Assembly (NCBI GenBank): GCA_963729935.1
Contig: CAVSPW010000002.1
Span: 1,116,001 to 1,180,000, forward strand
DNA from: CAIKMD01 sp963729935
Lineage (GTDB): Bacteria > Pseudomonadota > Alphaproteobacteria > ATCC43930 > CGMCC-115725
Reading direction: 5' to 3'
Length of the DNA stretch: 64,000 nucleotides
Shown: positions 34,469 through 45,286 of the stretch, one piece after another
Position numbering within the stretch: position 1 is the stretch's first letter
Layout of the letters: each line of letters opens with the position of its first letter
The notes under the pieces: model-generated
The model's database searches: none
Told to the model about the DNA's origin: nothing
The model's input: the letters and a program-made list of their open reading frames with translations, nothing else
Position numbers and translations under genes: made by a program

Positions 34469-35881
34469 CTAGGGCGACAATTCTTCGAGCGTGCGGCCCT
34501 TGGTTTCGACGCCCATGGTCGCCAGCACGATGAGGCCGATGAGCCCGACAACCGCGAACATGGCAAAGACGCTCTGAATGCCGAACTGCGCGTTGAGCAA
34601 GGCGCCGACGGCGAAGGGCGAAACGATGCTTGCCAACCGGTTCATGCTGCTGCCGGTGGCGACGCCGAGACCCCGCATGCGTGTCGGGTACAGCTCGGCC
34701 GTGTAGCTGACGCAGGCCGAGGAATTGAGCGCCGTGCCCAGGCCCATGATGAGCGATGACGCGAACAGCACCGGCCAGCCCGACGCGTGAAAGAAGATCA
34801 CGGCGAGCGCGCCGAACGCGCCGCCGAGCGTGATCATCGCGAAACCGAAAATGAACAGCGGCTTTCGCCCCGCCGTCTCGAGCAGGTAGGCCTGGGTGTA
34901 CATCGTCGTCAGCGTGACGGCCCAGGATACGAGCGTCAGCAGCAACGCATTCGTCACCGGAAGTCCGCCGACGCGGACATAGAGCGTCGGCAACCAGATG
35001 CTGTAGCCATAAGCGACGAAGAACGTCGCCGCCCATTGAGTCCATACCATGATCGTCCGGCGCAAATAGATCCCCGAGAACAATTCGGCCAATTGGGTCT
35101 TGCGCGGCGCGGGATGGCGCTTCACGGCCAACGGCGGCAGCGGACGTTTGCGTGGCTCGGCCTCGATCCCGGCGATGATGCGGTCGGCTTCATCGTAACG
35201 GCCCCGATCGGCGAGCCAACGCGCCGATTCGGGCAGCGCGAAGCAGGCATAGATCGCGATCAGCGCCGGCAAGCCGCCCAGCATGAAGAGGAGTCGCCAG
35301 CCCGGATCCTGGCCGACCAGCGCGAAGATCGCGACGCCGATCGCGGGCGTGAGCGCGGCGCCCCAGATGAAAAGGCTTTGATAGAGCAGACCGATGCGGC
35401 CACGGTTGGCGCTGCGCAAATATTCGTTGAACAAGGCACCGGCGACGGGCACTTCCCCGCCGAGACCGAGACCCTGAACCATGCGGAGAATGAGGAGGCT
35501 CTGAAAGTCCCACGCGAAGGCGGTGGCGATGCTGAGCAGACCGAACAGCGCGAGCGAAAAGATGAATGCCCATTTTCGTCCATAGGCTTCGCTCAGAAAT
35601 CCGAATGCCCACGCACCAACGAATTGCCCAACATAGGCCGCGCTGATCAGGAGACCGGCATTCATGAAGCCGATATGGAGAGTGCTGAAGATGACCGCGA
35701 GCGCAACCGCGATAGCGAGCGCGTCGAACGCGTCGAAGAAGGTGCCCACGCCCAAGATGGCGGCGAGATACAAGTGGAAACGCGAGAAAGGCAGTCTTTC
35801 GAGCCGCGCGATGATTTCATCGCGCCGACGCCCATCCGTGGCCGCAGCAGTATTTACGCCACCCTCGACGGTCGTCTCCAT
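34469..35881 (-). CDS. MFS transporter (sugar/aromatic-acid type)
   Basis: The 470-residue protein has twelve predicted helices. It shows the major-facilitator loop motif in GFLSEAYGRKWAFIF, the MVQGLGLGGEVPVAGALFNE segment, ALPESARWLADRGRYDEAD at the central loop and AGRKPLFIFGF in the second half. Codes of this kind are found in the sugar-porter and aromatic-acid/H+ symporter branches. Beside a Rieske oxygenase and a flavin reductase, uptake of the ring substrate is the natural guess. It is divergent from the flavin reductase gene. Confidence 0.87.
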   Translation of the reverse strand: METTVEGGVNTAAATDGRRRDEIIARLERLPFSRFHLYLAAILGVGTFFDAFDALAIAVALAVIFSTLHIGFMNAGLLISAAYVGQFVGAWAFGFLSEAYGRKWAFIFSLALFGLLSIATAFAWDFQSLLILRMVQGLGLGGEVPVAGALFNEYLRSANRGRIGLLYQSLFIWGAALTPAIGVAIFALVGQDPGWRLLFMLGGLPALIAIYACFALPESARWLADRGRYDEADRIIAGIEAEPRKRPLPPLAVKRHPAPRKTQLAELFSGIYLRRTIMVWTQWAATFFVAYGYSIWLPTLYVRVGGLPVTNALLLTLVSWAVTLTTMYTQAYLLETAGRKPLFIFGFAMITLGGAFGALAVIFFHASGWPVLFASSLIMGLGTALNSSACVSYTAELYPTRMRGLGVATGSSMNRLASIVSPFAVGALLNAQFGIQSVFAMFAVVGLIGLIVLATMGVETKGRTLEELSP

Positions 35882-36052
35882 GCGCCCCCCTTTTTGCCGC
35901 CTTCACGGCGGTATGGCTGATCCATAGCACGAAAGCGCCACGCGTTTCGCGCCGAAAAATGCACCGGCACCGAACGCGTTGACCCGGCGCAGGCGGCGTC
36001 TTAACGTTCGCGAAAGCGCCGGCTTTTGAACAAGCACGATTGAGGAGACGCC

Positions 36053-36706
36053 ATGCCGACGACTCAGGCAACAAAGCTCGATCAACCGCCCAAATATTGG
36101 GATCGGCTTTTCGCGCCGAGCTCGTGCCTGGCCATGATCACGACGGTCGATCGGCAAGGACGCGTCAACGCCGCCTCCTACGGCACCTGCACGCGTGTCC
36201 ATCATGAACCGGTCTATATCGCCTTCACCGCGAATATCGGCGCCGACAATGCCAACAACGTGCTGGCGACCGGCGAATTCGTCGTGAATTTGCCGCGCTT
36301 CGAGCGTCGAAGTCTCGAGCAGGTTCGGATCGTCGGGCTGCCCTTCGCGCCAGGGGTGAGCGAGATCGACAAAGCGGGCTTGACCGCGCTGCCATCGACC
36401 ATCGTCAAGCCGCCGCGCATCGCCGAATGTCCGCGCCATTTCGAATGCGAGGTCGAATGGACCAAGGAATGGTCGCAGCGCCTGATGATCGTCGGCAAGG
36501 TTGTCGCGGCCTCGGTCGATGCCGATTGCGTCGATGCGGAAGGCTATGTGCTGTGGGAGAAAGTCCGCTCCGCACATTATTGCGGCGCGCCCTATGGCGG
36601 ACAGTTCGTTGCGGCTTATGAGAAGCTCGCGGTGGACGTGCCCTATGAAGGCCCGGAAGTCGCGGCCTTTCTCGATCGCGAGCGCGCCATGTTCAAGGAA
36701 CATTGA
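36053..36706 (+). CDS. Flavin reductase family protein
   Basis: The 217-residue protein has the split-barrel FMN-binding fold: SCLAMITTVDRQGRVNAASY, GTCTRVHHEPVYIAFTANIG and NNVLATGEFVVNLPRFE. Members reduce flavin with NAD(P)H for two-component oxygenases or are isolated FMN-binding proteins. The ATG follows TTGAGGAGACGCC, a strong ribosome site. Its neighbourhood suggests a role with the oxygenase cluster, although Rieske enzymes usually use a ferredoxin-type reductase, so this is uncertain. Confidence 0.85.
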   Translation: MPTTQATKLDQPPKYWDRLFAPSSCLAMITTVDRQGRVNAASYGTCTRVHHEPVYIAFTANIGADNANNVLATGEFVVNLPRFERRSLEQVRIVGLPFAPGVSEIDKAGLTALPSTIVKPPRIAECPRHFECEVEWTKEWSQRLMIVGKVVAASVDADCVDAEGYVLWEKVRSAHYCGAPYGGQFVAAYEKLAVDVPYEGPEVAAFLDRERAMFKEH

Positions 36707-37144
36707 GCGCAGGAGCGAACAGGCGCGGGATCGCCGCCAAGACAACCACGATAAAGGACGGCATCGATCCGATCTCACCGCCCATGCCGGCATCCTGCAT
36801 CGCCAGGATGACGGGCTCGTCATGATGACCGAGCACAAGTCGGGCGGAAGGATCGAGAGGGTAGCCTATGCGCGCGCGATCGGCGACCCCTGAACGCCGG
36901 GGCCGCGGTTAGGGATCACCTGGCAAAAGTTTCACGAATGAATTTGTTGCACGCGATGCCGCCGATCGCCGCGCATGTGCCGCGACTCCAAAGGATCGGG
37001 GACAAATCCGAGTCAAGCGTTAACGAAGGTTGACAATGGGTTAAGCTTTCTGCCAAGTGTCCGGCCATCCGCCGCGCCCCGAAGAGCGCGGCTTTGCAAT
37101 CGAGGGGCCGCCAGAATGGCGAAGAAAGTTCCCGGGGTGCTGGC
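36707..37144. other. Intergenic region, promoter-like at its right end
   Basis: About 438 bp with no gene I can support. The right part holds GANTC motifs at 36984-36988 and 37010-37014 and clustered TTAA words (37020-37023, 37041-37044). It is therefore probably a cell-cycle-type promoter for the M23 peptidase gene. The left part shows nothing interpretable. Confidence 0.5.
37020..37045 (+). promoter_or_regulatory. CtrA-like half-sites upstream of the M23 peptidase gene
   Basis: TTAAC at 37020-37024 is followed by TTGA-N7-TTAAG (37030-37045), one mismatch from TTAA-N7-TTAA. They lie about 100-125 bp before the ATG at 37145, next to two GANTC sites. The match is weaker than at 24810. Confidence 0.35.
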
Positions 37145-38419
37145 ATGACAACGCATTCGCGGCGTTCCGCGATTGCGCTGATGGTGTCGGGCCTCTTCGT
37201 CTTCTGGGCCTTGATCTTCGACCCAACCGCCGGTGCGAAATTGCCGCCGGCCACGGCATCGGCTCCCCATGCGCGGGACCCGTCGATCGCGGCGCAAGCG
37301 CCCGCGGAAGCCTCCGGGACCGAGTCGCAGGTCCTTCGCGTCCGCCCCGGCGATACGCTGATGGGATTGCTGCAGCAAGTCGGCGTTAGCGCGGCGCCGG
37401 CGCAGGCTGCCATCGACGCGCTGAGGCCCAGCTGGGATCCGCGCGGGCTGCAGATTGGCCAGGAGATCGCGGTCGGCCTCGACGGAGACGGGCTCAAGGA
37501 ACTCCGCCTTTCGCCCGATTTTCAAAGCGACCTGATCCTCAAGCGCGACGATGACGGGCATTTCGACGCCGCCACCGTGCCGCGCGATCTGGTGCAGGTG
37601 CCGATGCGCGTCGCCGGCACTGTCACTTCGAGCCTTTTCGAGGCGGCGAGCGACGCGGGCATGCCGCCCGCCGTACTGGCCGAATTGATCCAGGCCTTCA
37701 GCTACGACGTCGATTTCCAGCGCGAGATTCAGCCCCGCGACAGTTTCGAAATTCTCTACAACCAGATGATCGATTCGGCATCGGGAAAGCCGGTCGGTGC
37801 GGGCGATCTTGTTTACGCCTCGATGAATCTGAGCGGCCACGCGATGCAACTCTATCGTTACACGCCGCCGGGCGGAGAACCGGGCTTCTACACCGCCGCA
37901 GGGGCAAACGTAAAAAAGGCGCTGCTGCGCACGCCAGTCGACGGGGCGCGGATCAGTTCCTCCTTCGGCATGCGGCATCATCCGATCCTCGGCTACACCG
38001 CGATGCATAAGGGCGTCGATTTCGCGGTGCCCGCGGGAACGCCGATCATGGCCTCGGGCGACGGCGTCGTCGCGATGGCCGGACGCGACGGCGGTTATGG
38101 CAATCTGGTGGTGCTGCGCCATACGGGCGACTATTCCACGGCCTATGCGCATATGAGCCGTTTCGCACCCGGCATCAGACCGGGCGTGCACGTCGCGCAA
38201 GGTCAGGTGATCGGCTATGTCGGCGCGACCGGGCTTGCGACCGGCCCACATCTCCATTACGAGGTCAGAATCGACGACCGCGCCGTCAATCCGCTGAACG
38301 TTCACATGCAGGCGGCGCAAAAGCTCCAGGGACAGGAACTGGCCGCCTTCCGCAAGCAGGAAATCGCCCTCGCGCAACGCATCGCAGCGTTGCGCAGCAG
38401 CACCATCGCGGCACGGTAG
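37145..38419 (+). CDS. M23 metallopeptidase (peptidoglycan endopeptidase) with LysM-like region
   Basis: A 424-residue exported protein with one N-terminal membrane segment (SAIALMVSGLFVFWALIF). A LysM-like region (LRVRPGDTLMGLLQQVG ... GLQIGQEIAVGL) follows, then a linker. The C-terminal M23 domain reads MRHHPILGYTAMHKGVDFAV, then HTGDYSTAYAHMSRF and GPHLHYEVRIDDRAVNP, with the HxxxD and HxH zinc ligands. It cleaves peptidoglycan crosslinks or activates amidases as in the DipM/NlpD group. The start at 37145 gives a normal signal; an upstream ATG at 37094 would add 17 residues before it. The upstream region carries cell-cycle motifs. Confidence 0.88.
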   Translation: MTTHSRRSAIALMVSGLFVFWALIFDPTAGAKLPPATASAPHARDPSIAAQAPAEASGTESQVLRVRPGDTLMGLLQQVGVSAAPAQAAIDALRPSWDPRGLQIGQEIAVGLDGDGLKELRLSPDFQSDLILKRDDDGHFDAATVPRDLVQVPMRVAGTVTSSLFEAASDAGMPPAVLAELIQAFSYDVDFQREIQPRDSFEILYNQMIDSASGKPVGAGDLVYASMNLSGHAMQLYRYTPPGGEPGFYTAAGANVKKALLRTPVDGARISSSFGMRHHPILGYTAMHKGVDFAVPAGTPIMASGDGVVAMAGRDGGYGNLVVLRHTGDYSTAYAHMSRFAPGIRPGVHVAQGQVIGYVGATGLATGPHLHYEVRIDDRAVNPLNVHMQAAQKLQGQELAAFRKQEIALAQRIAALRSSTIAAR

Positions 38420-38420
38420 G

Positions 38421-39179
38421 TCATTTTCGCGCCATGTCGGCGCCGCCGATGAAAAACCGATTCCATGTCGGCGTGATCATGATCTCGTTGATGCAAACGT
38501 GCGGCGGCATTTCCGCGACGAAACGAATGGTCTTCCCCAGGTCTTCGGCCTGAAGCATGCGGTCGATCTCCTGCTGCGTCGGCGCGACCGGCCTGTGGCG
38601 CAGGATGGGCGTCGCGACCTCGCCCGGAAAAATGCAGCAGGCGCGAATGCCGTTGACGCATTCTTCGTCGTTCAAGGACAAGGTCAGCGCCGCGAGGGCG
38701 GTCTTCGACGCGTTATAAGCCGGGCCGGTCAGGAATTCCTCGAAGCGGCCGGCCCAGGATGAAATGTTGATGACGAGCCCGTCCTTCTTCGCGCGCATCG
38801 ACGGCAGCACGGCATGGATGCAGTAGAGCGCGCCGTTGAGGTTGATGCCGACGATGTGGTCGAAACTATCGGGCGTCAATTGCTTCCACAGCCGGGTCGA
38901 TAGGTTCAAGCCCGCGCTGTTGACCAGAATGTCGACCCCGCCATGGCGCGCCAGAATTTCGGCGCTGGCGCGCGCGACCGCCATCTTGTCCGAAACATCG
39001 AAAGCGACCGACTCCGCCTTGCCGCCGGCCTTGGCGATGAGCGCTACCGTCTCGTCCAGACCCTCCTGGTTGCGGCCGCTCACGATCACGGTCGCACCGG
39101 AAGCAGCGAGCTCCTGCGCTCCGGCGCGGCCGATGCCGCTGCCGGCGCCCGTCAGCCACGCGATCTTGCCCTGAAGCAC
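38421..39179 (-). CDS. Short-chain dehydrogenase/reductase (SDR)
   Basis: The 252-residue Rossmann enzyme shows the cofactor motif TGAGSGIGRAGAQELA, the NSAGLN segment, the catalytic serine in VINISSWAG and YNASKTALAAL for Tyr-x3-Lys. The C-terminus (PPHVCINEIMITPTWNRFF) is a typical classical-SDR ending. The Arg in VSGRNQEG suggests NADP preference. Substrate unknown. It is convergent with the M23 gene, the stops lying 1 bp apart. Confidence 0.88.
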   Translation of the reverse strand: MLQGKIAWLTGAGSGIGRAGAQELAASGATVIVSGRNQEGLDETVALIAKAGGKAESVAFDVSDKMAVARASAEILARHGGVDILVNSAGLNLSTRLWKQLTPDSFDHIVGINLNGALYCIHAVLPSMRAKKDGLVINISSWAGRFEEFLTGPAYNASKTALAALTLSLNDEECVNGIRACCIFPGEVATPILRHRPVAPTQQEIDRMLQAEDLGKTIRFVAEMPPHVCINEIMITPTWNRFFIGGADMARK

Positions 39180-39248
39180 GCTTGCCCTCCCTCGCCCAAG
39201 ACCGCGACATGATGGCCGCGGCGGCGTGGGCTGGCAACCGTCCCGCGC

Positions 39249-39695
39249 TCAGTATTGCTTGTAGGGCAAGAACTTCCCGCTCATCGAAAGGCGCACCCGG
39301 TCGCCTTTCGGATCGGGCTGGCGCTCGAGCGTCATGTCGAGATCGATCGCGCTCATGATGCCGTCGCCGAACTCTTCCTGGATGAGCGCCTTGAAGGTGG
39401 TGCCGTAGACCTGCACCAGCTCGTAAAAGCGATAAACGAGCGGGTCCGTCGGCGGCATCGCCGGCAGGGAACCGCGATAGGGGATCTCCTGAAGCAGCGC
39501 GACTTCGTCGTCATCGAGGCCCAGCATTCGGCCGGCCGTCTCGGCCTCGCTGTGCGACAGCTTCATCTGGCCGAGCAACGCCGCAGTGTAATAGAGCGGC
39601 GAAAGCGGCCCAAGCTGGGTGGCGATCTCGCGCCAAGAAAGCTTCTTCTTGCGCTTCAAGGCAACGATCTTTTCGGTCAATTCGGCACGGGTCAT
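39249..39695 (-). CDS. cynS: Cyanate hydratase (cyanase)
   Basis: The 148-residue enzyme turns cyanate and bicarbonate into ammonia and CO2. The C-terminal catalytic block PLVYRFYELVQVYGTTFKAL, then EEFGDGIMSAIDL, matches E. coli cyanase closely, with Arg89, Glu92 and Ser115 in the positions of Arg96, Glu99 and Ser122. The N-terminal helical part (LTEKIVALKRKKKLSWREIA) is also typical. The ATG at 39695 is preceded by GAGGAG; the open frame continues upstream but lacks cyanase character. No carbonic anhydrase (cynT) or cyanate transporter is adjacent. Confidence 0.95.
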   Translation of the reverse strand: MTRAELTEKIVALKRKKKLSWREIATQLGPLSPLYYTAALLGQMKLSHSEAETAGRMLGLDDDEVALLQEIPYRGSLPAMPPTDPLVYRFYELVQVYGTTFKALIQEEFGDGIMSAIDLDMTLERQPDPKGDRVRLSMSGKFLPYKQY

Positions 39696-39852
39696 GACAG
39701 GCTCCTCGGTTATTGCCCGTCCCATCCCGAGCAACCGCCGTGCCAGCACGCGACGCCGGGATGCCGGCGCTGAAACCACGCAAGCCTGCCTATCGTGCGG
39801 CCTTAAGCGCGCGCGAATGCTTAAGAAGCGTGCAGAGCTGCGCGCGACGCGC

Positions 39853-42447
<2,595 letters not shown>

Positions 42448-42519
42448 GGCGACCCCTTGTTGAAACGGCGCGGGCGGTCCCTCTTCGAGGCAACGCGTCC
42501 ATCGTCTTCCCGTCAACAG

Positions 42520-42548
42520 ATATGGGGGCGCATAAAGCGCGAGAAAAG
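42520..42548 (-). promoter_or_regulatory. Possible heat-shock (RpoH) promoter of clpB
   Basis: On the minus strand, CCCCATAT (42527 to 42520) matches the RpoH -10 pattern CCCCATnT, and CTTTTC, 15 bases upstream, is a weak form of the -35 CTTGAA. The start would give a 5' leader of about 65 bases. clpB is an RpoH target in other proteobacteria, which supports the reading; the weak -35 is the doubt. Confidence 0.45.
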
Positions 42549-42653
42549 GGGTGGTCGCCCGGCTTGCTCGCGTTGCGGGACCGTTCCCGCACCCGCGCGG
42601 CGGCGAGTTCAAGGATTTGGCGTTGCGCCGGCGGCATCGCCGGCGCCGAGCGA

Positions 42654-43118
42654 TCAGGCCGAGGGCGGCGCTTCGGAATCGCCCGGCGCGGACGGCTCTT
42701 GCTGCTGCGGCTGAGGCTGGGGTTGCGGCGCGTGCGGCTGCATCGACTGGCCGGACTCGGCGTATTCGCCGTCGACTTCCATGCCATTCATCTCGTTATC
42801 GGCGGGCGTCATCGGCCGCGGCGAGCCCATCGGATTGCCCTCGCCATTGGCCTGCATGATCCGGAAATAATGTTCCGCGTGCTGATAGAGATTCTCGGCG
42901 GCGATCCGGTCGCCGGACGAAGAAGCTTCGCGCGCGAGCGCGATATAGCGCTCGAACACCTGGTAGGCGTTCCCGCGAATTTTCACGCTCGGCCCGTTGC
43001 TATCGAAAGTTTGCGAACGGTTCGGCGGGCGCGGTCCCCGGTTATTGTTGGGATGACCGCCCATGTTGTTGGGGTTGTGGCCGCGGCCGCGGGACCGCTT
43101 GTTTTGTCCTGGTCTCAT
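42654..43118 (-). CDS. DUF4167 domain protein (predicted nucleic-acid-associated)
   Basis: The 154-residue protein has a basic N-terminus (MRPGQNKRSRGRGHNPNN) rich in Arg, Gly and Asn, followed by the DUF4167 core FDSNGPSVKIRGNAYQVFER and AAENLYQHAEHYFRIMQANG, then a Gln/Pro-rich tail (QPQPQPQQQEPSAP). The family is alphaproteobacterial and usually sits next to prmC, as here; RNA association is suspected from its charge. I use the ATG at 43118, with AAAGG upstream, to match the typical N-terminus; ATGs further upstream give a poor leader. Confidence 0.85.
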   Translation of the reverse strand: MRPGQNKRSRGRGHNPNNMGGHPNNNRGPRPPNRSQTFDSNGPSVKIRGNAYQVFERYIALAREASSSGDRIAAENLYQHAEHYFRIMQANGEGNPMGSPRPMTPADNEMNGMEVDGEYAESGQSMQPHAPQPQPQPQQQEPSAPGDSEAPPSA

Positions 43119-43274
43119 GACACCTTTGAAATCTTGATGCATGTGCTCGCTTTTCGGGTTTCGGGTTTTCGTCTTCAGAGGTCCCCGGCGCTGCCATCGG
43201 CTGGATCGCGCCATCACGGCTCGGGGTGGTGCCGGCGCCCATCGGGCGCGGAGCCTCATGGCTCCTGTTCTTTC

Positions 43275-43289
43275 CTAGGGTCACCCTAG
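43275..43289. repeat. Perfect 15-bp palindrome between prmC and the DUF4167 gene
   Basis: CTAGGGT, one base, ACCCTAG. It lies about 160 bp upstream of the DUF4167 start, in a locally AT-rich stretch (43290-43325) that could hold a promoter. The symmetry is typical of a dimeric repressor operator. I find no second copy by eye. Confidence 0.4.
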
Positions 43290-43349
43290 TCGGGAAGTTT
43301 AAATAATCCAATGTCTTTTTTAAAATCAGCGGCCGTTAACCGCTTCCTT

Positions 43350-44210
43350 TCAACGCATTGCCACGAGGCAGCGCTCAATGCCGGACAAATCGCGGCGTAT
43401 CTCTTTGATTTTTAGCCCTGATTTCGACAAAAACGCCGCCACGGCATCGCTTTGTCCCAACCCGACTTCGAAGCAGGCGAAGCCCCCAGCGGCCAGAAGC
43501 CGCCCCGCCGCCGGAGCCAAACTACGGTAGGCATCGAGCCCGTCCGCGCCGCCGTCCAACGCCGCGATCGGCTCGAAATCTGCCACTTCGGGCGCGAGGA
43601 CGGGAATATCTTCTGCTCGTATATAGGGAGGGTTGGCAAGGATTACATCGACCGGCCCCGTAATTTCCCGGTCCCAATCCCCTTGCCGGAACCGGGCGCG
43701 GCCCGCGAGTCCCAGACGGTCGGCATTGCGGCGCGCCGTTTCGACCGCGCCCGGAAGCCTATCGACTCCGAGGCCGGTCGCACGAGGCAGCTCGCTCAAA
43801 AGGGCCAGCAAAAGGCAGCCTGTTCCGGTGCCGAAATCGAGGACATTCAGGGCTGCGGACCGGTCCGGAATGAGGTCGAGCGCGGCCTCGATCAGGGTCT
43901 CGCTATCCGGCCGCGGATCAAGCGTGTCGGCGGAAAGCTCGAAATCGAGGCTCCAGAATTCGCGGCTGCCCTTCAGCCGCGAGAAGGGTTCATGTCCCGC
44001 GCGACGCGCCACGAGCCCGTCGAACCGGGCCCGCACAGTGTCATCGAGGCGGCGCTCGGCCCAGGCCAGGAGCATCGCGGGGTCGGTGCCGAGCGCGAGC
44101 GCCAGAATCAGCCGCGCCTCACGCCGCGGCTCAGTGATCGCGCAAGCAGCGAGCCGCGCGGCCGCCGCCGTGATCGCCGCTCCGATCGTGCCGCCAGCGT
44201 CCGAATTCAT
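43350..44210 (-). CDS. prmC: Release factor glutamine methyltransferase (PrmC/HemK)
   Basis: The 286-residue enzyme methylates the GGQ glutamine of RF1 and RF2. The SAM site reads NVLDFGTGTGCLLLALL, the catalytic motif is DVILANPPYIRAEDI, and a FEPIAALDGGADGLDAYRSL block follows. The N-terminal substrate-recognition domain includes GHEPFSRLKGSREFWSLDFE. It overlaps prfA (its own substrate) by 4 bp, the usual arrangement. Confidence 0.95.
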   Translation of the reverse strand: MNSDAGGTIGAAITAAAARLAACAITEPRREARLILALALGTDPAMLLAWAERRLDDTVRARFDGLVARRAGHEPFSRLKGSREFWSLDFELSADTLDPRPDSETLIEAALDLIPDRSAALNVLDFGTGTGCLLLALLSELPRATGLGVDRLPGAVETARRNADRLGLAGRARFRQGDWDREITGPVDVILANPPYIRAEDIPVLAPEVADFEPIAALDGGADGLDAYRSLAPAAGRLLAAGGFACFEVGLGQSDAVAAFLSKSGLKIKEIRRDLSGIERCLVAMR

Positions 44211-45286
44211 TCCGCCTCGGCCAGACGCGCGGCCTGATCTTCGGCCAAGAGCGCGTCGATGAACTCGTCGAGCGCCTCGCCGGACATCACCTTGTCGATC
44301 TTGTAGAGCGTCAAATTGATGCGGTGATCGCTGACCCGGCCTTGCGGGAAGTTATAGGTGCGGATGCGCTCGGAGCGGTCGCCGCTGCCGACCTGGCTCT
44401 TGCGCGAGGCGGCGCGCGCCGCCTCCTTTTCCTGCCGCTCGCGCTCATAGAGGCGCGCGCGCAGCACCTTCATCGCCTTGGCTTTGTTCTTGTGCTGCGA
44501 CTTCTCGTCCTGCTGCTGCACCACGAGACCGGTCGGCAGATGGGTGATGCGCACCGCGCTGTCGGTTGTGTTGACCGATTGGCCGCCCGGCCCGCTCGAG
44601 CGGAAGACATCGATGCGCAAATCCTTGTCCTCGATCTTGACGTCGACCTCCTCGGCCTCGGGCAGGACGGCGACGGTTGCGGCGGACGTATGGATCCGGC
44701 CCGAACCCTCGGTTTGCGGCACGCGCTGCACGCGATGCACGCCCGATTCGAATTTCAGCCGATGGAATACGTCGCGGCCGGAGATCGATGCGATCGCCTC
44801 CTTGCAGCCCCCGATACCCGTTTCGGACAACTCCATCACCTCGAATCGCCAATTGTGAAGCGCGGCATAGCGCTGATACATGCGGAAAAGCTCCGCCGCG
44901 AAGAGCGCCGCCTCCTCGCCGCCCGTGCCGGCGCGCACTTCCAGGATGGCGTTGCGCGCATCCGCCTCGTCCTTCGGCAAGAGCAGCAACTTGACCCTCT
45001 GCTCGAGCTCAGCAACGCGCTTGTCGAGCGCCTTCATTTCGGTTTCGGCGAGCGTCCGCATCTCGGCTTCGCCTTCTTCGGCGAGCGCATCGAGATCCGC
45101 GCGTTCCTGGCGCGCCTTCGTCAAGGCGTCGATGTTTTCGACCAAGGGCGTGAGATCGCTGTATTCCTTCGAGAGCTTCGCGAAATCGCCGCTTGTGCGC
45201 GCCGGATTGGCGAGCGAGTCGCGCAATTCCGCGTGGCGGCGCACGACTTTCTCGAGCTTGGCATCGAAGGGGGTCGCAGCGATCAC
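44207..45286 (-). CDS. prfA: Peptide chain release factor 1
   Basis: The 359-residue RF1 terminates at UAA and UAG. Domain 3 carries the GGQ motif (SSGPGGQSVNTTDSAV) and the stop-recognition tripeptide region reads HRVQRVPQTEGSGRIHTSA (PQT in place of PAT). It ends with RISDHRIN-type residues (RVSDHRINLTLYKID). It overlaps the upstream hemA gene by 4 bp and prmC downstream by 4 bp, so the three are translationally linked. Confidence 0.97.
   Translation of the reverse strand: MIAATPFDAKLEKVVRRHAELRDSLANPARTSGDFAKLSKEYSDLTPLVENIDALTKARQERADLDALAEEGEAEMRTLAETEMKALDKRVAELEQRVKLLLLPKDEADARNAILEVRAGTGGEEAALFAAELFRMYQRYAALHNWRFEVMELSETGIGGCKEAIASISGRDVFHRLKFESGVHRVQRVPQTEGSGRIHTSAATVAVLPEAEEVDVKIEDKDLRIDVFRSSGPGGQSVNTTDSAVRITHLPTGLVVQQQDEKSQHKNKAKAMKVLRARLYERERQEKEAARAASRKSQVGSGDRSERIRTYNFPQGRVSDHRINLTLYKIDKVMSGEALDEFIDALLAEDQAARLAEAE

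Noticed and set aside
33045..35045. A 666-codon open frame on the minus strand across the Rieske oxygenase and part of the transporter
   Set aside because: It runs through two well-supported genes and has low-complexity composition.
35903..36838. A 311-codon minus-strand frame opposite the flavin reductase, reaching into the gap after it
   Set aside because: Only antisense to the flavin reductase; no ribosome site or motif, and the gap part is not coding-like.
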